A stretch of DNA of 64,000 nt from the NCBI RefSeq assembly GCF_002368335.1, contig NZ_AP018288.1:7618389-7682388 (forward strand). Direction: 5' to 3'. Within the stretch, counting starts at the first letter, position 1. Each line of letters starts with the position of its first letter. Below, piece after piece: positions 18,291-27,224 of the stretch. The stretch is from Nostoc sp. NIES-4103. Its GTDB lineage: Bacteria; Cyanobacteriota; Cyanobacteriia; Cyanobacteriales; Nostocaceae. Made by a program: the position numbers and the translations under genes. The notes under the pieces are model-generated. The model saw only the letters and a program-made list of their open reading frames with translations, ran no database searches and was not told where the DNA came from.

Positions 18291-20996
18291 TTATTGAGGG
18301 TAATGCTTGGCTAGAAATTCCTCTGCTTCAGTTTTATTTTTAATCACTCCATCTAAGGTAGCAGCAAGTAAATCATCTAAAATTTGCCGATACTGTGGCC
18401 CTGGTTTATAGCCTAATTTTTTCAGATCATTACCATTTAAAATCGGCTGAACGTTAGCCCAAATTGTTAAATATTGCCAAATTTGCCGCCGCAGCGATCG
18501 CGGACTTACCAAAGCAATTATAATCAGCATGGGCAAATCGTACTGTCGTAGCAACTGTACCACTTGACTAGGACGTTGATAACTGGGTAAAGATGTCATT
18601 ACCTGACTCAAGCTTGGGGCTAAGTTCTTTAACCTGGCGATGCTATCTTCTTGCATTTGCAAATTTTGTGCCACTTTCGCCCGATATTCAGGCGCTAAGT
18701 GGGCAATTAACACTTCTAAACGTATTTGCCAGTGGATGAAGGTTTGTTGTGCATCAAATCGCTGCAAACAACGTTCTAGCAAACGTAGTTGCCGCAAAAG
18801 TTCCTCATCCAGCTTCAGGGTAGGATGGATACACTGTAACGCCCCTAAGTTATCGAGTAACTGCAAAGCCGATTTCCAGTAGGGTGCTTCCAAGATGTTT
18901 TTCAATTCTGCCTTCAGCCGAGTTTGTAAGGCTGGAGTTCTGCTATTTTCTTGGGTAGTGCGATCGTAAACACCACTGTTAATGGCATAGCGAATATAGT
19001 CCTCTGTTTGCGCTTCCATCTTGAAACCAAAGCGCACTGCAAACCGCACGCCGCGATAAATGCGGGTAGGGTCTTCAATGAAACTGTTGGCGTGTAAAAC
19101 CCGAATTTGCTTAGCTTGTAAATCTAGTAAACCGCTAAAGAAATCCAATAATTCCCCAGCACGGGGAGAAGTTAACCGCAGTGCCATGGCGTTAATCGTA
19201 AAGTCGCGGCGATACAAATCTTGACGAATAGAACTCGCTTCCACTTCCGGATTTGCCGCTGGATAAGGATAAAATTCTGTTCTAGCGGTGGCAATATCCA
19301 CCCATAAAGAATCTAATTCTGGGTCTTTGTGCCACAATAAAGCAGCAGTTTGAAAAGCCCCGTGGATTTCTAAGCGAGCAGTTGAGTAAAGTTGTTGTAG
19401 TTCCTTGGCTAATTCCACACCAGCACCCACATCCGCTGATTTGTGAAAGCCATCAACCACCAAATCAATATCTTTAATCATCAAGTTACCTGCTGCTTTA
19501 TCAGCTAACAGCAAGTCTCGCACCGCACCCCCCACCAGATAAAGATGCCAACCTCGTTTTTCTGCGGCTTGGGACGCTTTGGTAAGTAATTGCCACAATT
19601 GAGGAGCCAGGCGATCGCGCAATACTTCCAAGTTGGTAAACTTAGGTACATTTCCTCTCTCCCTGCTTTCCCTTTCCCCTTCCCCTTCCCCTTCTCGATG
19701 TAATTCTCGCAACACATCAGTCCGCGTCACAATACCTAATAGTTGACCATTTTCCAATACAGGTAAGCGTCCGATATCATATGTCACCATCAGCGCTTGA
19801 ATTTGTGGCAGTATGGTATCTGGCGTAATCGTTTTCAAATTTGTTGTCATGTAACCCTTGACTGGCGCATGACTAAACCCGTGGTGAAAGGCGATATCAA
19901 GATCCCGTCGGGAAATAATACCAACTAGTTGCCCTTGAGTATCCACTACAGATAAACCAGAATGTCCGTAACGTAATAAAATGCGTTGTGCTTCTTCAAT
20001 TGTCGTGTCTGGGCGGATAGTGCGAACTGGGGAGGACATTAAGTCCCTAGCAGTGGGTGGGTGGGGAATGGAAGCTTTGATAGAGTCTAGAAGTTGCTGG
20101 AGTGTTGCTTGTGTATCTACTCCTCGCAAATTGAGCGATGCTGCTTGGGAATGACCGCCACCGCCCAGAGTTTGAAATAATTGATTGAGATGAATACCAG
20201 GAATTTGCGATCGCCCAATTATAGTTAAACGTGAGTCATCCTCTGCCAATGGATATTCATTTGCCAACAGCAAGGCATCAAATTCTGCGATTTCACTCAG
20301 TTGCGAGGCAATACTCGATAAACCTGGAACAAACTTATCTGTTTTCAGAGTTACCCAAGCAATGGTGTATCCCCGTAAGCAAAGATATTGTAAATTTTCC
20401 AGTGCCTCAGTTAATAGCCGCTGCAACTGAGGAGATAAACCAGGGTCACGATAAGTAGAAATCACAGGCAAACTCGCTCCCTGCTGCATTAACCAAGCCA
20501 AAGCCAGGGCATCCCGCGATGTGGCACTCTCATATGTTAATGAGCCGGTATCAACATGGATACCCAAAGCCATAACAGTTGCCACAGCAGGAGTCAGAGA
20601 AATGTGCTGCTGTTGCAATTGTTCCACCATTAAAGTCGTTGTCGCTCCCACTGGTTCAATGTAAGACTCGTTAGCCGGGATATCCGATGCTTGTCCTAAG
20701 TGATGGTCATAAACTATAATCTCTTTTAAATTGGGTAAATCTAACCATTCAGCAGCCTTACCCAAGCGATCGCGCTGTTGCGTATCCACCACCCTCAAAG
20801 AACGAATTTTTTCCGGATTGACCGAACGCCTTTCAATTAGAGCATACTCATCCCGATGCAAGGCCAAAAAATCTCGCACGGGTGGGTGCGCTCCACCAGT
20901 CAGCACAATCTTACTTCCTGGTAATAGGCAAGTTAGCCCTACTGCTGCACCTAGTGCATCAAAATCAGCTGTTGTGTGGCAAAGAATTAAATCCAT
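18291..20996 (-). CDS. DHH-CBS-tRNA nucleotidyltransferase (CCA/A-adding type) fusion protein
   Basis: A 901-residue multidomain protein. Residues 1-300 are a DHH/DHHA1 phosphoesterase (TTADFDALG, VYDHHLGQ, GGGGHSQAAS). Two CBS domains follow (about 320-435). Then comes a class II nucleotidyltransferase head (LVGGAVRDLLL, DIDLVV) with its RNA-binding neck and body. The architecture is known in cyanobacteria; the C-terminal part matures tRNA 3' ends or adds A residues. Odd features are a charged Glu/Gly/Arg insert between the CBS pair and the nucleotidyltransferase, coded by a TTCCCC hexamer array (19669-19694), and a 5' leader made of 14-base tandem repeats. I start at the ATG at 20996; a TTG two codons earlier lies in the repeat. 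Confidence 0.92.
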   Translation of the reverse strand: MDLILCHTTADFDALGAAVGLTCLLPGSKIVLTGGAHPPVRDFLALHRDEYALIERRSVNPEKIRSLRVVDTQQRDRLGKAAEWLDLPNLKEIIVYDHHLGQASDIPANESYIEPVGATTTLMVEQLQQQHISLTPAVATVMALGIHVDTGSLTYESATSRDALALAWLMQQGASLPVISTYRDPGLSPQLQRLLTEALENLQYLCLRGYTIAWVTLKTDKFVPGLSSIASQLSEIAEFDALLLANEYPLAEDDSRLTIIGRSQIPGIHLNQLFQTLGGGGHSQAASLNLRGVDTQATLQQLLDSIKASIPHPPTARDLMSSPVRTIRPDTTIEEAQRILLRYGHSGLSVVDTQGQLVGIISRRDLDIAFHHGFSHAPVKGYMTTNLKTITPDTILPQIQALMVTYDIGRLPVLENGQLLGIVTRTDVLRELHREGEGEGERESRERGNVPKFTNLEVLRDRLAPQLWQLLTKASQAAEKRGWHLYLVGGAVRDLLLADKAAGNLMIKDIDLVVDGFHKSADVGAGVELAKELQQLYSTARLEIHGAFQTAALLWHKDPELDSLWVDIATARTEFYPYPAANPEVEASSIRQDLYRRDFTINAMALRLTSPRAGELLDFFSGLLDLQAKQIRVLHANSFIEDPTRIYRGVRFAVRFGFKMEAQTEDYIRYAINSGVYDRTTQENSRTPALQTRLKAELKNILEAPYWKSALQLLDNLGALQCIHPTLKLDEELLRQLRLLERCLQRFDAQQTFIHWQIRLEVLIAHLAPEYRAKVAQNLQMQEDSIARLKNLAPSLSQVMTSLPSYQRPSQVVQLLRQYDLPMLIIIALVSPRSLRRQIWQYLTIWANVQPILNGNDLKKLGYKPGPQYRQILDDLLAATLDGVIKNKTEAEEFLAKHYPQ
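19669..19694. repeat. TTCCCC hexamer array inside a coding sequence
   Basis: About four TTCCCC-type units. On the minus strand they encode the alternating Gly-Glu run between the CBS and nucleotidyltransferase domains. A 6-base period keeps the frame. Confidence 0.7.
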
Positions 20997-21049
20997 AGTC
21001 AAGAGTCATTAGTCAAGAGTCATTAGTCAAGAGTCATTAGTCAAGAGTC
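20997..21049. repeat. 14-bp tandem repeat abutting a start codon
   Basis: AGTCAAGAGTCATT is repeated 3.8 times without error, starting at the base next to the ATG of the DHH-CBS fusion gene. It therefore forms the whole visible leader of that mRNA and leaves no Shine-Dalgarno sequence. Confidence 0.85.
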
Positions 21050-21375
21050 AATATTTACACTTTGGACTCTGGACTTGGGACTGTAGACTATTGACCAATG
21101 ATTAAAATGTAGCAATTTCTGCTAGCTTAAAAATAAGCAAAAACTGTTTAGTCTTGCCCTTTAGGAAATTCTATTTTTAGCCAAAACAATCTGACAGTAC
21201 TAAGGATGAACAATCTTTGTACTTGTTAAATTCTGCGGTGGGGCATCCCGTAGAATTAAAATAAAGCTCAGTTAATGTCCGACGGGATACCGGGAGTCGC
21301 TGAGAAGCCTACACTGTATGCGACAGCATCAGGGTAGGAGTATGTCACTATTTCGCTGTCTTGGGAGAAGCAAAA
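21050..21375. other. psbZ leader region
   Basis: No gene. From about 21235 to 21375 the sequence becomes GC-richer and contains short palindromic pieces (GGGGCATCCCG, GACGGGATACCGGGAGTC, GTCGCTGAG with CAGCATCAGGG). This suggests a structured 5' untranslated region or a repeat. GGGAGAAG (21362) precedes the psbZ ATG at a good distance. Confidence 0.4.
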
Positions 21376-21564
21376 ATGACCATAATATTCCAATTCGCTT
21401 TGGTAGCTCTAGTTTTGTTGTCTTTTGTTCTAGTTGTTGGTGTACCTGTTGCTTATGCAACTCCCCAAAATTGGGTTGAATCTAAAAGGCTGCTGTGGCT
21501 TGGTTCTGGAGTCTGGATTGCTTTAGTGCTATTAGTTGGTCTGTTAAACTTTTTTGTGGTCTAA
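21376..21564 (+). CDS. psbZ: Photosystem II protein PsbZ (Ycf9)
   Basis: A 62-residue protein with two membrane helices (about 3-27 and 39-61) joined by the conserved loop VAYATPQNWVESKRLLWLGS. PsbZ is a small PSII core subunit near CP43 that stabilises supercomplexes. The in-frame start five codons upstream is not conserved; starting at the second Met gives the standard length. ribH lies about 170 bases downstream on the same strand, a gene order common in cyanobacteria. Confidence 0.97.
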   Translation: MTIIFQFALVALVLLSFVLVVGVPVAYATPQNWVESKRLLWLGSGVWIALVLLVGLLNFFVV

Positions 21565-21730
21565 GCAATGGCTTCGCCCTAGTGCAAGCAAGTAGCACAG
21601 GGACTCAAAGAGCAGGAGAGCTAAGCCAAAGGTAAAAGCTAGCCCTTTTTACCTAATTGTGCTTTCCTGCTCTTCTGTATTTAGAGAAGAAATGTATATT
21701 GGCAAGAGTATATTTGATTTAGAGGCAATC

Positions 21731-22309
21731 ATGGCAGTTTTCGAGGGAACTTTTACTCAAACGGAACCTTTGCGTTTTGCAGTGGTTATTGGTCGATTTA
21801 ATGACCTTGTAACCACAAAGTTGCTAGAGGGATGTCAAGATTGCTTGAAACGCCACGGTGTAGACCCTAACCCCCACGGAAATCAAGTAGACTACATTTG
21901 GGTTCCAGGAAGTTTTGAAGTCCCGCTTGTGGCTCGTCAGCTAGCACTCTCACATCGTTATGATGCTGTAATTTGTCTAGGTGCTGTAATTCGAGGGCAA
22001 ACCCCCCATTTCGATTATGTATCCTCTGAAGTTGCCAAAGGTATTGCCGCCGCTAGCTTTCAAACCGGAGTCCCAGTAATTTTTGGCATTTTGACAGTAG
22101 ATACTATGCAGCAAGCCTTAGAAAGAGCAGGCATTAAAGCCAATCATGGCTGGGATTACGCCATGAATGCTTTAGAAATGGCCAGCCTTATGCGGCAATT
22201 GCGCTCTAACTTGGCAGAGCCATACTCGCTTAATCCCCAATCTTTGCCAGCTTCCTTTCAAAATGCCAGCGTCGGCAATTTAACTGCGGAGTCTGAAGAA
22301 CTTAGCTAA
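21731..22309 (+). CDS. ribH: 6,7-dimethyl-8-ribityllumazine synthase
   Basis: RibH condenses the ribityl-aminopyrimidinedione with dihydroxybutanone phosphate in riboflavin synthesis and forms icosahedral shells or pentamers. Motifs are VIGRFN near the N-terminus, PGSFEVPLVARQLA, CLGAVIRGQTPHFDYV (catalytic His) and GILTVDTMQQALERAG. The ATG at 21731 (MAVFEGTF) matches the family N-terminus and gives 192 residues. A GTG 72 bases upstream would add non-conserved residues. The extended C-terminal tail is typical of cyanobacterial forms. Confidence 0.96.
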   Translation: MAVFEGTFTQTEPLRFAVVIGRFNDLVTTKLLEGCQDCLKRHGVDPNPHGNQVDYIWVPGSFEVPLVARQLALSHRYDAVICLGAVIRGQTPHFDYVSSEVAKGIAAASFQTGVPVIFGILTVDTMQQALERAGIKANHGWDYAMNALEMASLMRQLRSNLAEPYSLNPQSLPASFQNASVGNLTAESEELS

Positions 22310-22340
22310 GTTGTCAGTTGTTAGGAGTTAGTTGTTATTC

Positions 22341-22397
22341 TCCCTCATCCCCCCATCTCCCCCATCGCCCCATCGCCCCATCCCCCTCATCCCCCTG
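22341..22397. repeat. CCCCATC-type short tandem repeat
   Basis: A pyrimidine-rich run of CCCCATC/CCCCTCATC units between ribH and the tRNA gene. It is a typical STRR of filamentous cyanobacteria. Confidence 0.7.
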
Positions 22398-22465
22398 CTC
22401 AAAATTTAAAATTTAGGGGTTGACAAACAAAAATAAATATGAGATATTTATATTTAATGGCAAAT

Positions 22466-22537
22466 GCGGGTATAGCTCAGTGGTAGAGCGTCACCTTGCC
22501 AAGGTGAATGTCGCGCGTTCGAATCGCGTTACCCGCT
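22466..22537 (+). tRNA. tRNA-Gly(GCC)
   Basis: A complete cloverleaf: acceptor GCGGGTA pairs with TACCCGC, D arm GCTC/GAGC, anticodon stem TCACC/GGTGA with loop TTGCCAA (anticodon GCC at 22498-22500), T arm GCGCG/CGCGT with TTCGAAT. The discriminator base is T and CCA is not encoded. Confidence 0.97.
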
Positions 22538-23386
22538 TGTTAAAAAGTATAAGTCTCAGTTGCAGCCAATAACAAACTAGTTTGGCTACAATACCTACAG
22601 GTGTAGCTGATTGTTAGGTGTAGGGTGTATTACACTAGGTTCAAGTTGGCTAAACAGAAGTATTATCAGGTGCAAAGTCTTTTAGTAATGAAGCCGACTG
22701 AGATTTGAGTAGGGAAAGAGTCATGCAAACCGATTGATTTTGAGACACTTTGCGCTCTCAAAAAATGCCTGTAATTCGTGAGTCAAAAGCAGTAACGAAG
22801 CTCAAGGATGACCACGAGAAAGGGATAGGGAAGCGATCGCCAGCAAACCTTGATCACAGGACAAGGATAACAGTCGCCCAAGGGAAATTCTAGGATACTG
22901 TTTCAAGTTCAAGACTTGGTTTGCTTCGCTTTACAGCTTGTTTTAGAGGTTATCGCCACGTAAGCTTAAAATTGTAGCAGACATACAAGCACAATAAATG
23001 CCCAACCAAAGCAACTACATTACCTTTGAAGCCACAAATGAAGACAAAGAAATTCTTAAATAAGATAACCCAGTACAAGCAAGGACAACAGATAGATATC
23101 TTGAAATCAGACATAGCGATCCTGAGAGGGCGGATATGACAGTTTGAATCAGGATTTGCCTGCCTCACTTGGCTATTGATACAAAACATTGATCAGACAG
23201 AAGCCTTTAAGGACTGAAACATAAAAAATATCCCACTGTAATTGTTCTAGCTGACTGTTTACATTGACAGTCAACAATCAACAACTCAAAGCAGGATAAT
23301 TTCTTTGTTGGAGTTCCCCAAGGCATTTACCAAGGGAGTGTATTCTTCCAGCTTATTAAAAACACGCTCAAGTTATTAGAACGCTT
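22538..23386. other. Long spacer after tRNA-Gly with decayed sequence
   Basis: About 850 bases with no intact gene. The middle (22800-23000) is richer in GC than a normal spacer but breaks in every frame. A short broken frame at 22998-23217 is described separately. No duplicated tRNA 3' end was noticed, so integration at the tRNA is not supported. Confidence 0.4.
22998..23217 (+). pseudogene. Possible decayed small coiled-coil gene
   Basis: ATG at 22998 opens 21 codons (MPNQSNYITFEATNEDKEILK) to a stop. The neighbouring frame continues directly with ITQYKQGQQIDILKSDIAILRGRI, a TGA, then more plausible sequence to 23217. One indel and one stop would restore a helical protein of about 70 residues. 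Not recognised; it could be chance. Confidence 0.3.
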
Positions 23387-23794
23387 GTGCAATCTCAAAA
23401 ACCTGAAAAAATCGACTTTAACACGGAATATCCCTGTCCCTGCCGTCGCAAGGGACGTTTAATTCCCATTACCCTGACAGAAGCATTTGGTTGCGATCGC
23501 TGTCAGCAAATCTTTGTAGTAGAAGATAATGGTCATGTCTTAGAACAGCTTTCTACCACCTATCCCTACAAGCGTGCTTGGCGCTGGTCAGGGAATAGTT
23601 GGCATGTTGTCCATCCGCGGTTAGGAGAAAGCTATTTACCCATAGCATTGGGCATTATTTTCGTGCTAGTAATCATATGGTTACCATTAGCACTGCGCTT
23701 GGCAAATGGTTCAAGCATTATTGCTTGGGCAATGGTAGCGGTGCTGTTGGCGATTCTGCCAGCACTGATGGTCTGGCTTACCTACAGACGTTAA
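23387..23794 (+). CDS. Zinc-ribbon-like two-helix membrane protein
   Basis: A 135-residue protein starting at GTG. Cys residues in YPCPCRRKG and FGCDRCQQIF form a likely zinc ribbon in the first 45 residues. A Trp-rich segment (RAWRWSGNSWHVVHP) follows, then two membrane helices (about 82-103 and 108-130). No known family is recognised. It ends 4 bases before the ProA-like gene, so the two are almost surely co-translated. A regulatory or anchoring role for that partner is possible but unproven. Confidence 0.75.
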   Translation: MQSQKPEKIDFNTEYPCPCRRKGRLIPITLTEAFGCDRCQQIFVVEDNGHVLEQLSTTYPYKRAWRWSGNSWHVVHPRLGESYLPIALGIIFVLVIIWLPLALRLANGSSIIAWAMVAVLLAILPALMVWLTYRR

Positions 23795-23798
23795 TCCC

Positions 23799-25064
23799 AT
23801 GACTGTTGAAGCTTTGGATGATTACCCCGAACCAATTACCAGCGCTAAACGCGCTTATCAAGCTTCCCTAAAGTTGGGGTTCACAAAGGGGGCAGACCGG
23901 AGTCGCGCTGTGTTGGCAATGGCAAAGGCCATAGAACACTCATTTGATGACATTCTAGAAGCTAACACTTTGGATCTAGAAGCCAGCAAAGAAATGGCAG
24001 TGCCAGAGTTAATCTTGGACTGGCTGAAGCTGACACCCAAACGGCTAGAGAATACAGTAGAAATTCTCCAACGCTTGGGGGAACTATCAGATCCACTGCG
24101 GCGCATCAGGAACGCTGACTATCAAATAGAGGACTCCCAGAGTTACACTCAGCTAATGCCCTTGGGAGTCATTGGATTTATTTATGAAGCGTTTCCTGAT
24201 TTAGGAGCGATCGCCGCAGGTTTTTGTATCAAAACTGGTAATAGTATAATTCTCAAAGGTGGTGCTGAAGCCAGTCATTCTAACGAAGCGATCGCTCTTG
24301 TCCTGCAAAACGCCATTGCTGAGGTTGGTCTACCACCAGGTAGTTTAGAATTAATTCCCGCAGAACATGGTGCTTCAATTCGGGATTTAATCACCCAAGA
24401 CGAGTACGTGAATTTAGTCATTCCCTACGCGCGTTCTAGCTTGGTGCAGCAAGTAATGCGACAAGCAACTTGCCCAGTCTTAAAGTCAGCGATGGGCAAC
24501 TGCTATCTCTACTGGTCGCTCAATGCCAGCTTAGAGATGGTACGTTGGATGATTATTGATAGTCATCAAAGCCAACCAGACCCAGTTAACGCCATTGAAA
24601 AGGTACTAATTCATCGTCAAGCCTTACCATCATCTTTAACTGTTCTGTGGAACAGTTTAAAGGAGAAAGGCTTTGAAATTAGAGGTGATGCTGAACTAGT
24701 AGAGGCTTTTCCCCAGTTGCATCTAGCTAAAGAGGGCGAATGGGGAAGCGCCTATTTAACCAAGACAGTAGCATTTAAACTGGTAGATAGCTTAGAAGCT
24801 GCGATCGCTTGGATTAATCAATATAGCAGCGGTCATGCTGACTGTATCGTCACGGAATCATATCAGGAAAGTCGGCAGTTTGCTCTAGGAGTTAACAGCG
24901 CTTCCACCTATATCAACGCCTCCCCGCGTTTTTCTCGTAACCCTTCACGGGGAGATTCGGTGTTTTTAGGCATGTCTAACCAAAAAGGCCATCGTCGGGG
25001 ATTTATTAGTTTGGAAACTTTGACGACCGTGAAGCATATTGTCCAAGGGAATGGAAGGTTTTAG
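23799..25064 (+). CDS. Gamma-glutamyl phosphate reductase homologue lacking the catalytic cysteine
   Basis: The 421 residues align with ProA along their whole length: LGVIGFIYEAFPD, CIKTGNSIILKGGAEA, IPYARSSL, VNSASTYINASPRF and LETLTTVKHIV. ProA reduces glutamyl phosphate to the semialdehyde in proline synthesis through a cysteine in the motif P-x-x-C-N-x-x-E. Here that stretch reads PDPVNAIEKVLIH, with Val at the cysteine position, and the GxCHxYVD segment before it has become GNCYLYWS. NADPH binding looks preserved. The protein is therefore probably not a normal reductase. A second, true proA is expected elsewhere in the genome. It is translationally coupled to the zinc-ribbon membrane protein upstream. 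Confidence 0.85.
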   Translation: MTVEALDDYPEPITSAKRAYQASLKLGFTKGADRSRAVLAMAKAIEHSFDDILEANTLDLEASKEMAVPELILDWLKLTPKRLENTVEILQRLGELSDPLRRIRNADYQIEDSQSYTQLMPLGVIGFIYEAFPDLGAIAAGFCIKTGNSIILKGGAEASHSNEAIALVLQNAIAEVGLPPGSLELIPAEHGASIRDLITQDEYVNLVIPYARSSLVQQVMRQATCPVLKSAMGNCYLYWSLNASLEMVRWMIIDSHQSQPDPVNAIEKVLIHRQALPSSLTVLWNSLKEKGFEIRGDAELVEAFPQLHLAKEGEWGSAYLTKTVAFKLVDSLEAAIAWINQYSSGHADCIVTESYQESRQFALGVNSASTYINASPRFSRNPSRGDSVFLGMSNQKGHRRGFISLETLTTVKHIVQGNGRF

Positions 25065-25555
25065 TTGTAACCAATCAAATATTATACTTGTCTGTTGGCG
25101 TTGCTGATTGAAAGCATGAATTAGCCTCACGCAAAGGCGCAAAGACGCAAATAAGCGTTGTTTAGCCATATCGAAAATATCAATTCATACTTCAAATCAG
25201 TAACGCCTGTCTCTTGATTAGAACTTGAGAATTGAAACTTTTGATTTAAAGAAGCACAAGATTAAGAAAAAATTAATATTGTAATATTTCTACACGTTTT
25301 TACTACGGAAAGCTATTATGTATGTAGTATCGATTTTGCCTCACTACTTGCCCCAGTGGATGTAGCGATAGCGAAGTGAAGCAATTCTCAATCCCTATGA
25401 TTGCAAGGTTTCACCTAGTTTAGCTCACAATTTTGGATGGCAAGCAACGAATTTAAGTTGATACTAGGACAGGAAAAAAGGGTTCCTTCAAGAAACCATT
25501 ATCTCATTTTACAGGAGAAAACTAATGACAAATAAACTAACACTAAAAACAAAAC
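25065..25555. other. Spacer with a short repeat
   Basis: No gene. TCACGCAAAGGCGCAAAGACGCAAA (around 25127-25152) is the common cyanobacterial AAAGGCGCAAAG repeat. A strong AGGAG at 25513 precedes an ATG at 25525 that opens only 29 codons. Confidence 0.4.
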
Positions 25556-25771
25556 ATGTACATTCATACTATGCTTATAGTAATTTTCGTTATGCTAGCA
25601 ATGCTCTGCCATGAAACAGGTAATCTTAGAATAGGAGGTGATATTTATATATGTATAATAGGGAGCCTACTTTCGCAAATATATGGTGATGTATGGGGTT
25701 TAATATTTGACCTATTTACGATAGTAATACACCATAGGAAGGATATCAAAATAAAATTACCGTATAATTAA
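25556..25771 (+). CDS. Possible small two-helix membrane protein
   Basis: 71 residues, very hydrophobic at 4-20 and 32-58, with a basic tail (HHRKDIKIKLPYN). It is AT-rich and not recognised. It has no ribosome site of its own, but overlaps a 29-codon frame at 25525 that has a strong one, so either a frameshift split one gene or translation is coupled. A hairpin terminator follows at 25817. Confidence 0.35.
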   Translation: MYIHTMLIVIFVMLAMLCHETGNLRIGGDIYICIIGSLLSQIYGDVWGLIFDLFTIVIHHRKDIKIKLPYN

Positions 25772-25816
25772 TTTGAGATTAAAAATTATAACAATAAAGA
25801 TATAGCTAATTAAAAT

Positions 25817-25840
25817 AGCCCTCTTTCGAGGGCTTTATTT
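25817..25840. terminator. Bidirectional terminator
   Basis: AGCCCTC (25817-25823) pairs with GAGGGCT (25828-25834) around TTTC, with T-rich sequence after it and A-rich sequence before it. It can end the desB transcript (minus) as well as anything reading plus. Confidence 0.7.
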
Positions 25841-25924
25841 ATGGGTTTTCTTTGCCAATTTATCCTGCAAATGAATGATGTAGAACAAGTAAATTAGATA
25901 CCTGCCCTACATATTAAAAACAAA

Positions 25925-27004
25925 CTAGCCTTTCGCTAATTTATTGTTAGATGTGTAGTAAACCTTCCCGCCCTCATCCGGTACAAAATGGCAGCTAATA
26001 GCAGAACGCCACAATGACTTCCAAATAGGTTCATCAGATTTACGGAAATATTCACCCATCACAGGTTTAATTGCCTCAGTTGCCTTCAACAAATTGTAGT
26101 GAGGAATGTTGAGGAAGATATGGTGAGCAACATGAGTACCAATATCATGATGGATGTGATTGATCAAACCGTAATCGCGGTCAATGCTGGAAATCGCGCC
26201 TTTGAGAAAAGTCCAATCGTCTCCACGATACCAGGGAATATCAGGCTCGGTATGATGTAAAAATGTTACCAAGTCCAACCAAATCACAAACACAATATAG
26301 GGTGCGGCGTAGTATTTTAACAACCACATCCAACCCCATTGATAGGTAAGGAAACCCAACAAAGCTACCATCCCAATCCAAAGTGTAGTGCTGGTAATGA
26401 TATCCCATTTTTCCGATGGTTTGAAAAGTTGGCTATTAGGTGAAAAGTGGGAACCTTGCTTATTAGGAGAACGCTTAAACAGATATATAGGATAAGCCAA
26501 TAAGAAAAGATAAAATCTAACTGTCTTCTCTGGTAATCCCATCTGCTTATAGTGCGATTCCGACACAGGATACCAGCTTTCATCATTATCGATATTGCCA
26601 GTATTTTTGTGGTGGGTTCTGTGGCTAATGCGCCAACCGTGATAAGGAACAAGTATTGGTGTGTGAGAAAGATGCCCAATTAAATCATTGAGCCATTTAT
26701 GCTTAGAAAAAGATTGATGTCCACAGTCATGTCCGACTACAAACAAAGCCCAAAACATTGTCCCTTGCATTAACCAGAAAATCGGCCAGAAAAACCAAGA
26801 ATCCAGGTAATGAGCCACTGCGTAAAGCAGTCCAATAATCAGAATGTCACGAAAAAAGTAATATAAGGATTTTGTCACATTGGGCTGAAAACATTCAGCA
26901 GGTATTGCAGCTTTTAAATCCTGAAGAGTAAAGGGCAGTTTAGTCTGATCCTCAGATACTTCATCAGCATCAGGATGATTGAAAGTGGCGGTATTTGATT
27001 GCAC
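25925..27004 (-). CDS. desB: Acyl-lipid omega-3 (delta-15) desaturase
   Basis: A membrane di-iron desaturase of 359 residues. The three histidine boxes are HDCGH, HRTHH and HVAHH, with hydrophobic pairs of helices between. The close fit to DesB (PYHGWRISHRTHHKNTGN, SSIDRDYGLINHIHHDIGTHVAHH) indicates omega-3 desaturation of fatty acids bound to glycerolipids in thylakoid and plasma membranes. In cyanobacteria this gene is usually induced by cold. It is the last of three desaturase genes on this strand; a 220-base spacer separates it from desA, so it may have its own promoter. Confidence 0.93.
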   Translation of the reverse strand: MQSNTATFNHPDADEVSEDQTKLPFTLQDLKAAIPAECFQPNVTKSLYYFFRDILIIGLLYAVAHYLDSWFFWPIFWLMQGTMFWALFVVGHDCGHQSFSKHKWLNDLIGHLSHTPILVPYHGWRISHRTHHKNTGNIDNDESWYPVSESHYKQMGLPEKTVRFYLFLLAYPIYLFKRSPNKQGSHFSPNSQLFKPSEKWDIITSTTLWIGMVALLGFLTYQWGWMWLLKYYAAPYIVFVIWLDLVTFLHHTEPDIPWYRGDDWTFLKGAISSIDRDYGLINHIHHDIGTHVAHHIFLNIPHYNLLKATEAIKPVMGEYFRKSDEPIWKSLWRSAISCHFVPDEGGKVYYTSNNKLAKG

Positions 27005-27224
27005 TGGATTCTTTGATTGAATAGAAAACTGAACTTTGTTAAAGGCAAGATCATGCTTACCTCTGCGATGTCTATCAAATTAGCGATCGCGCTTCATACA
27101 AGAAAACAACCTCTGGCAATTTCCTCACAATAATAGTTAGTAAAGAATTGCCAGAATTGATTTCATTCACAACATGATAAAGCCTTATTGTTGCTTCATC
27201 AACAAGAAATTTACCTCAGCAATA

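Noticed and set aside
22950..23189. 79-codon minus frame after tRNA-Gly
   Set aside because: Rich in Cys and Phe without any pattern; overlaps a more plausible broken plus frame; no ribosome site.
22466..23386. Integrative element inserted at tRNA-Gly
   Set aside because: No integrase gene and no duplicated tRNA 3' end were seen.
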